Assembly (NCBI GenBank): GCA_934623455.1 | Contig: CAKTVK010000093.1 | Location: forward strand, 1-7,998 | DNA length: 7,998 nucleotides | Reading direction: 5' to 3' | From: an uncultured Eggerthellaceae bacterium | GTDB taxonomy: Bacteria; Actinomycetota; Coriobacteriia; Coriobacteriales; Eggerthellaceae | Shown here: positions 5,691 to 7,998 of the stretch, piece after piece | Numbering within the stretch: position 1 is the stretch's first letter | Layout of the letters: every line of letters starts with the position of its first letter | Translations under genes and position numbers: made by a program | Notes under the pieces: model-generated | Told to the model about the DNA's origin: nothing | The model's input: the letters and a program-made list of their open reading frames with translations, nothing else | Database searches by the model: none

Positions 5691-6947
5691 ATGAACTACG
5701 ATCATCTGACTGCTGAAGATCCGGATATTGCGGGTGCTCTGACCGCAGAGCTTTCCCGTCAGCGCGACTGCGTTGAGCTTATCGCTTCCGAGAACATTGT
5801 TTCTGAAGCGGTAATGGAGGCCATGGGCAGCGTGTTCACGAACAAGTACGCTGAAGGCTATCCGGCAAAGCGCTACTATGGCGGTTGCGAAAACTGCGAC
5901 ACCATTGAAAACATCGCCATCGAGCGCGCATGCAAGCTGTTCGGTGCCAAATACGCAAACGTTCAGCCGCACTCCGGCGCCAACGCCAACTTGGCAGCTT
6001 ACTTCGCCACCATCAAGCCGGGCGATACCATTATGGGTATGTCCCTTGATCACGGCGGACACCTGACGCACGGTTCGCCCGCTAACTTCTCTGGCAAGCT
6101 GTACAACGTTGTTCCCTATGGCCTGAACCCCGAAACCGAGCTTCTGGACTACGACGAAATGCTGCGCAAGGCAAAGGAATGCCGTCCTGCGCTGATTATG
6201 GGCGGTGCTTCTGCGTATCCGCGCATCATCGACTTTGCCAAGATGAAGGAAATCGCCGATGAAGTAGGTGCCGTTCTGGTTGTCGATATGGCTCACATTG
6301 CTGGTCTGGTTGCCGCTGGTCTGCATCCCAGCCCCGTGCCGTACGCCGATATCACCACCACCACCACGCACAAGACGCTGCGCGGTCCTCGTGGCGGCCT
6401 GATTTTGACGAACAGTGAAGAACTTATCAAGAAGATCAACTCTGCTGTGTTCCCGGGCAGCCAAGGTGGCCCGCTGATGCACGTTATTGCTGGTAAGGCC
6501 GTTTCTTTCGGCGAGGCGCTGCAGCCTTCCTTCAAGGAATACGCTCAGAACATTATTGACAACTGCAAGGCAATGGGCGAAGGCATGACCGAAGGCGGCC
6601 TGCGTCTGGTGTCCGGCGGTACCGACAACCATCTGTGCTTGGTTGACCTGACGGCAGCCGATGTGACCGGCAAGGATGCCGAGAAGCTGCTTGAGCGCGT
6701 GGGTCTGACGGTGAACAAGAACAGCATCCCCAATGAGCCGCGTTCCCCGTTTGTCACGAGCGGCATTCGCGTGGGTACTGCTGCCGGCACGACGCGTGGC
6801 ATTACCAAGGACGAGTTCCACGAGATTGGCCAGCTCATTGCGGCAACGGTGTTCAACGCTACCGACGACGCCAAGCTTGCCGATATCCGCAAGAAGGTCG
6901 ATGTTATTCTGGCGAACCATCCGCTGTATCCCAACATGACCATCTAA
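5691..6947 (+). CDS. glyA: Serine hydroxymethyltransferase
   Basis: GlyA is a cytosolic PLP enzyme converting serine and tetrahydrofolate to glycine and 5,10-methylene-tetrahydrofolate, the main one-carbon source for thymidylate and purines. The 418-residue protein is full length. Visible motifs are ELIASENIVS (29-38), YAEGYPAKRYYGG (53-65) with the catalytic Glu55, the cofactor/folate region QPHSGANANLAAY (92-104), SLDHGGHLTHG (118-128), VDMAHIAGLVAAG (198-210) and the PLP lysine in TTTTTHKTLRGPRGG, Lys228. The C-terminal GTDNHL and GIRVGTAAGTTRG segments are also typical. The start agrees with the family N-terminus and a weak purine-rich ribosome binding site. The gene is bounded by a spacer upstream and a strong terminator downstream, so it may be transcribed alone. 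Codons are smoother than in its neighbours, as often seen in highly expressed genes; this is an impression, not a calculation. Confidence 0.98.
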   Translation: MNYDHLTAEDPDIAGALTAELSRQRDCVELIASENIVSEAVMEAMGSVFTNKYAEGYPAKRYYGGCENCDTIENIAIERACKLFGAKYANVQPHSGANANLAAYFATIKPGDTIMGMSLDHGGHLTHGSPANFSGKLYNVVPYGLNPETELLDYDEMLRKAKECRPALIMGGASAYPRIIDFAKMKEIADEVGAVLVVDMAHIAGLVAAGLHPSPVPYADITTTTTHKTLRGPRGGLILTNSEELIKKINSAVFPGSQGGPLMHVIAGKAVSFGEALQPSFKEYAQNIIDNCKAMGEGMTEGGLRLVSGGTDNHLCLVDLTAADVTGKDAEKLLERVGLTVNKNSIPNEPRSPFVTSGIRVGTAAGTTRGITKDEFHEIGQLIAATVFNATDDAKLADIRKKVDVILANHPLYPNMTI

Positions 6948-6962
6948 TTGTCAGATTTTCTC

Positions 6963-6993
6963 AAAGCGCCCGGCATGTGCTGGGCGCTTTTTT
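6963..6993 (+). terminator. Strong intrinsic terminator after glyA
   Basis: AAAGCGCCCGGC (6963-6974) pairs with GCTGGGCGCTTT (6979-6990) around the loop ATGT, with a single G-T wobble. It runs into six consecutive T residues (6988-6993). It is 15 bases past the glyA stop and is the clearest terminator in the window. Confidence 0.92.
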
Positions 6994-7001
6994 GCTATGC
7001 T
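6993..7001 (+). promoter_or_regulatory. Possible extended -10 for upp
   Basis: TGCTATGCT reads as TGn followed by TATGCT (four of six matches to TATAAT), an extended -10 arrangement. It sits at the tail of the glyA terminator and about 42 bases before the upp start. There is no recognisable -35, which extended -10 promoters can lack. upp needs its own promoter if the terminator is efficient, but this is a weak match. Confidence 0.25.
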
Positions 7002-7042
7002 TGCGGGTGGTACCATTACCGCGCTTGAGAAAGGAATGAGCA

Positions 7043-7690
7043 TTGGAAACGAAATACGGTTCGCGCGTTATTGTTGTTGATCATCCCATGGTGCAGCATA
7101 AGCTGTCCATTTTGCGTCAGAAAGACACGTCCAGTAAGCAATTCCGCGAGCTCACGCGTGAGCTGGCCCTTTTCGAAGGCTACGAGGCAACACGTGATTT
7201 GCCGCTTAAGCCCGTTGAGATCGAAACGCCCATTTGCCCCTGCACCGCCTACGAGCTGGCAGGAAAGAAGCTGGCTGTTGTGCCCATTTTGCGCGCTGGC
7301 CTGGGCTTGGTCGATGGCGTACTTGATTTGATTCCTGCCGCGCGTGTGGGCCATTTGGGCATGTACCGTAACGAGGAAACCCACGAGCCCGTTCCATATT
7401 ACGCAAAGATGCCGGCCGATATTGCCGAGCGCACCGTTATCGTGGTTGATCCCATGCTGGCAACGGGCGGCTCTGCCATTGCCGCCGTGCAGTACCTGCG
7501 CAGCGTGGGCGTGAAGGACACCATCAAGTGCATGTTCATGGTTGCGGCACCCCAGGGCGTTGAGGCACTGCTTGCTGCTGACGATGATGTGCAGATTTAC
7601 GTATGCGCTATCGATCAGACGCTGAACGAAGATGCCTACATTGTGCCGGGGTTGGGCGATGCCGGCGACCGCATCTTTGGCACCAAATAA
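7043..7690 (+). CDS. upp: Uracil phosphoribosyltransferase
   Basis: Upp condenses uracil with PRPP to form UMP in pyrimidine salvage. The 215-residue product has family-typical length. Visible features are VVDHPMVQHKLSILR (11-25), the TRDLPL segment, VPILRAGLGLVDG (80-92), the PRPP loop VVDPMLATGGSA (134-145), and the uracil-binding C-terminus YIVPGLGDAGDRIFGTK (199-215). The start is TTG 7043: a TGA lies in frame two codons before it, the N-terminus then matches homologues, and AAAGGA sits 7 bases upstream. No ATG in this frame precedes conserved sequence. An ATG at 7036 is in another frame and ends after 14 codons. The gene follows the glyA terminator; glyA-upp neighbourhood is common in Gram-positive bacteria. 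A repeat-filled spacer lies downstream. Confidence 0.97.
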   Translation: METKYGSRVIVVDHPMVQHKLSILRQKDTSSKQFRELTRELALFEGYEATRDLPLKPVEIETPICPCTAYELAGKKLAVVPILRAGLGLVDGVLDLIPAARVGHLGMYRNEETHEPVPYYAKMPADIAERTVIVVDPMLATGGSAIAAVQYLRSVGVKDTIKCMFMVAAPQGVEALLAADDDVQIYVCAIDQTLNEDAYIVPGLGDAGDRIFGTK

Positions 7691-7694
7691 TTAG

Positions 7695-7838
7695 AAGGCC
7701 GATACGCTCGCTGCGAGCTTCGTTCGCGGCACGTAAGGCCAGCTCACTGCGCTCTCGCGGCGTCTAGGCCTTCGAATTACTTGGTGAAGGTCGCGCGAAG
7801 GCCAATTCGCTTCGCCCTCGTGGGCTCTAGGCTTTCGA
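7695..7838. repeat. Degenerate GGCC-bounded hairpin repeats (three units)
   Basis: Two units align end to end: 7735-7775 and 7798-7838 share 32 of 41 positions by hand count, both beginning AAGGCC and ending TAGGC, then C or T, then TTCGA. A third, more divergent unit occupies 7695-7740 and abuts the first. The units have complementary ends: GAAGGCC (7694-7700) can pair with GGCCTTC (7767-7773), and AAGGCC (7735-7740) with GGCCTT (7767-7772). A smaller stem, GCTCG (7706-7710) with CGAGC (7714-7718), lies inside the first. The pattern resembles REP-type intergenic repeats, but the family is not one I recognise. Confidence 0.65.
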
Positions 7839-7859
7839 TCTATTTGTTCCATTGGGATC

Positions 7860-7881
7860 CCGCTGTTCTACCGAACAGCGG
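7860..7881. repeat. Perfect 9-bp inverted repeat with a 4-base loop
   Basis: CCGCTGTTC (7860-7868) pairs exactly with GAACAGCGG (7873-7881) around TACC. No T-run follows, so it is not an ordinary intrinsic terminator by itself. It could be an RNA hairpin or an operator for the next gene. Confidence 0.6.
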
Positions 7882-7910
7882 CGCGTAGGGCCAGCTCACT
7901 TGCTGGTTTT
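7880..7910 (+). terminator. Repeat fragment that may act as a weak terminator
   Basis: Bases 7880-7900 match 7728-7748 at 19 of 21 positions, so this is a partial copy of the upstream repeat. Within it CCAGC (7891-7895) can pair with GCTGG (7902-7906), followed by TTTT. The stem is short, so termination would be weak at best. Confidence 0.35.
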
Positions 7911-7964
7911 GGTGCGGATGGGATTCGGTTAAAGATGGACATCGACTTTCCGAAAGGGGAAGAC

Positions 7965-7998
7965 ATGGAACAGCTGCATCGTCCTTCGTGGGATGAGT
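7965..7998 (+). CDS. Start of a probable deoxycytidylate (dCMP) deaminase, 3' end outside window
   Basis: Eleven codons are visible, MEQLHRPSWDE, preceded by the ribosome binding site AAAGGGG. The RPSWDE sequence near the N-terminus is typical of dCMP deaminases (ComEB type), which usually continue YFM followed by a zinc-binding deaminase domain. Such an enzyme makes dUMP for thymidylate synthase. The call rests on a handful of residues and on the gene's position after upp, so it is tentative; the gene start itself is well supported. Confidence 0.55.
   Translation, partial: MEQLHRPSWDE

Larger units (their letters stand above)
7691..7964. other. Spacer after upp, filled with structured repeats
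   Basis: No gene is supported in these 274 bases. The first 150 bases hold three degenerate, GGCC-bounded, hairpin-forming units, followed by a perfect 9-bp stem-loop and a fragment of the same repeat (listed separately). The last part contains TTAAAGAT (7929-7936), which could include a weak -10, and AAAGGGG about 6 bases before ATG 7965, a good ribosome binding site for the next gene. Confidence 0.5.

Noticed and set aside
5586..6920. Long open frame (444 codons) on the minus strand opposite glyA
   Set aside because: It mirrors a strongly conserved glyA gene codon for codon. Such antisense frames are common opposite GC-rich genes, and it has no recognisable domain.
7036..7080. 14-codon ATG frame overlapping the upp start as a real gene
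   Set aside because: The Shine-Dalgarno is almost adjacent to the ATG and the peptide is minimal. Kept only as a possible initiation effect.
7691..7964. CRISPR array in the repeat-rich spacer after upp
   Set aside because: Copies are few, degenerate, self-complementary and nearly contiguous, without uniform unique spacers.

Overview
The window looks like a stretch of core chromosome from a GC-rich anaerobic actinobacterium, most plausibly class Coriobacteriia (Eggerthella/Slackia-like). That placement is inferred from moderately high GC, the style of the GatB, GlyA and Upp proteins, and a gene order as I recall it for that class (rpiB, glyA, upp, then a probable dCMP deaminase). No database search was possible. 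All supported genes lie on the plus strand. I see no insertion sequence, prophage, CRISPR array, tRNA or rRNA.

Layout. The window opens inside gatB, of which only the last 207 codons are present, followed by a good intrinsic terminator. After a 178-base spacer come larB (nickel-pincer cofactor synthesis) and tsaC (tRNA t6A synthesis), 15 bases apart. A 110-base spacer leads to a tightly packed run: an alpha/beta hydrolase of the monoacylglycerol lipase/lysophospholipase type, glpK (overlapping it by 4 bases) and rpiB (overlapping glpK by 11 bases). A two-tier hairpin resembling a terminator follows rpiB. A 356-base pyrimidine-rich spacer precedes glyA, which ends at a strong terminator. Next is upp, which starts with TTG. 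After upp is a 274-base spacer filled with degenerate GGCC-bounded hairpin repeats, and then the first 11 codons of a gene whose opening residues look like a deoxycytidylate deaminase.

How the genes fit together. The hydrolase can plausibly release glycerol from acylglycerols or lysophospholipid derivatives, and the overlapping glpK would phosphorylate it, suggesting a lipid-glycerol salvage unit. rpiB, glyA, upp and the probable dCMP deaminase touch pentose phosphate, one-carbon and pyrimidine nucleotide metabolism. Together they could feed ribose-5-phosphate/PRPP, methylene-tetrahydrofolate, UMP and dUMP toward thymidylate and nucleotides.

I did not find a convincing undescribed system. 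The most unusual items are an Ala/Pro/Asp-rich, internally repeated insert just before the catalytic serine of the hydrolase, the structured repeats downstream of upp, the long pyrimidine-rich spacer before glyA, and a larB with no larC or larE in view.
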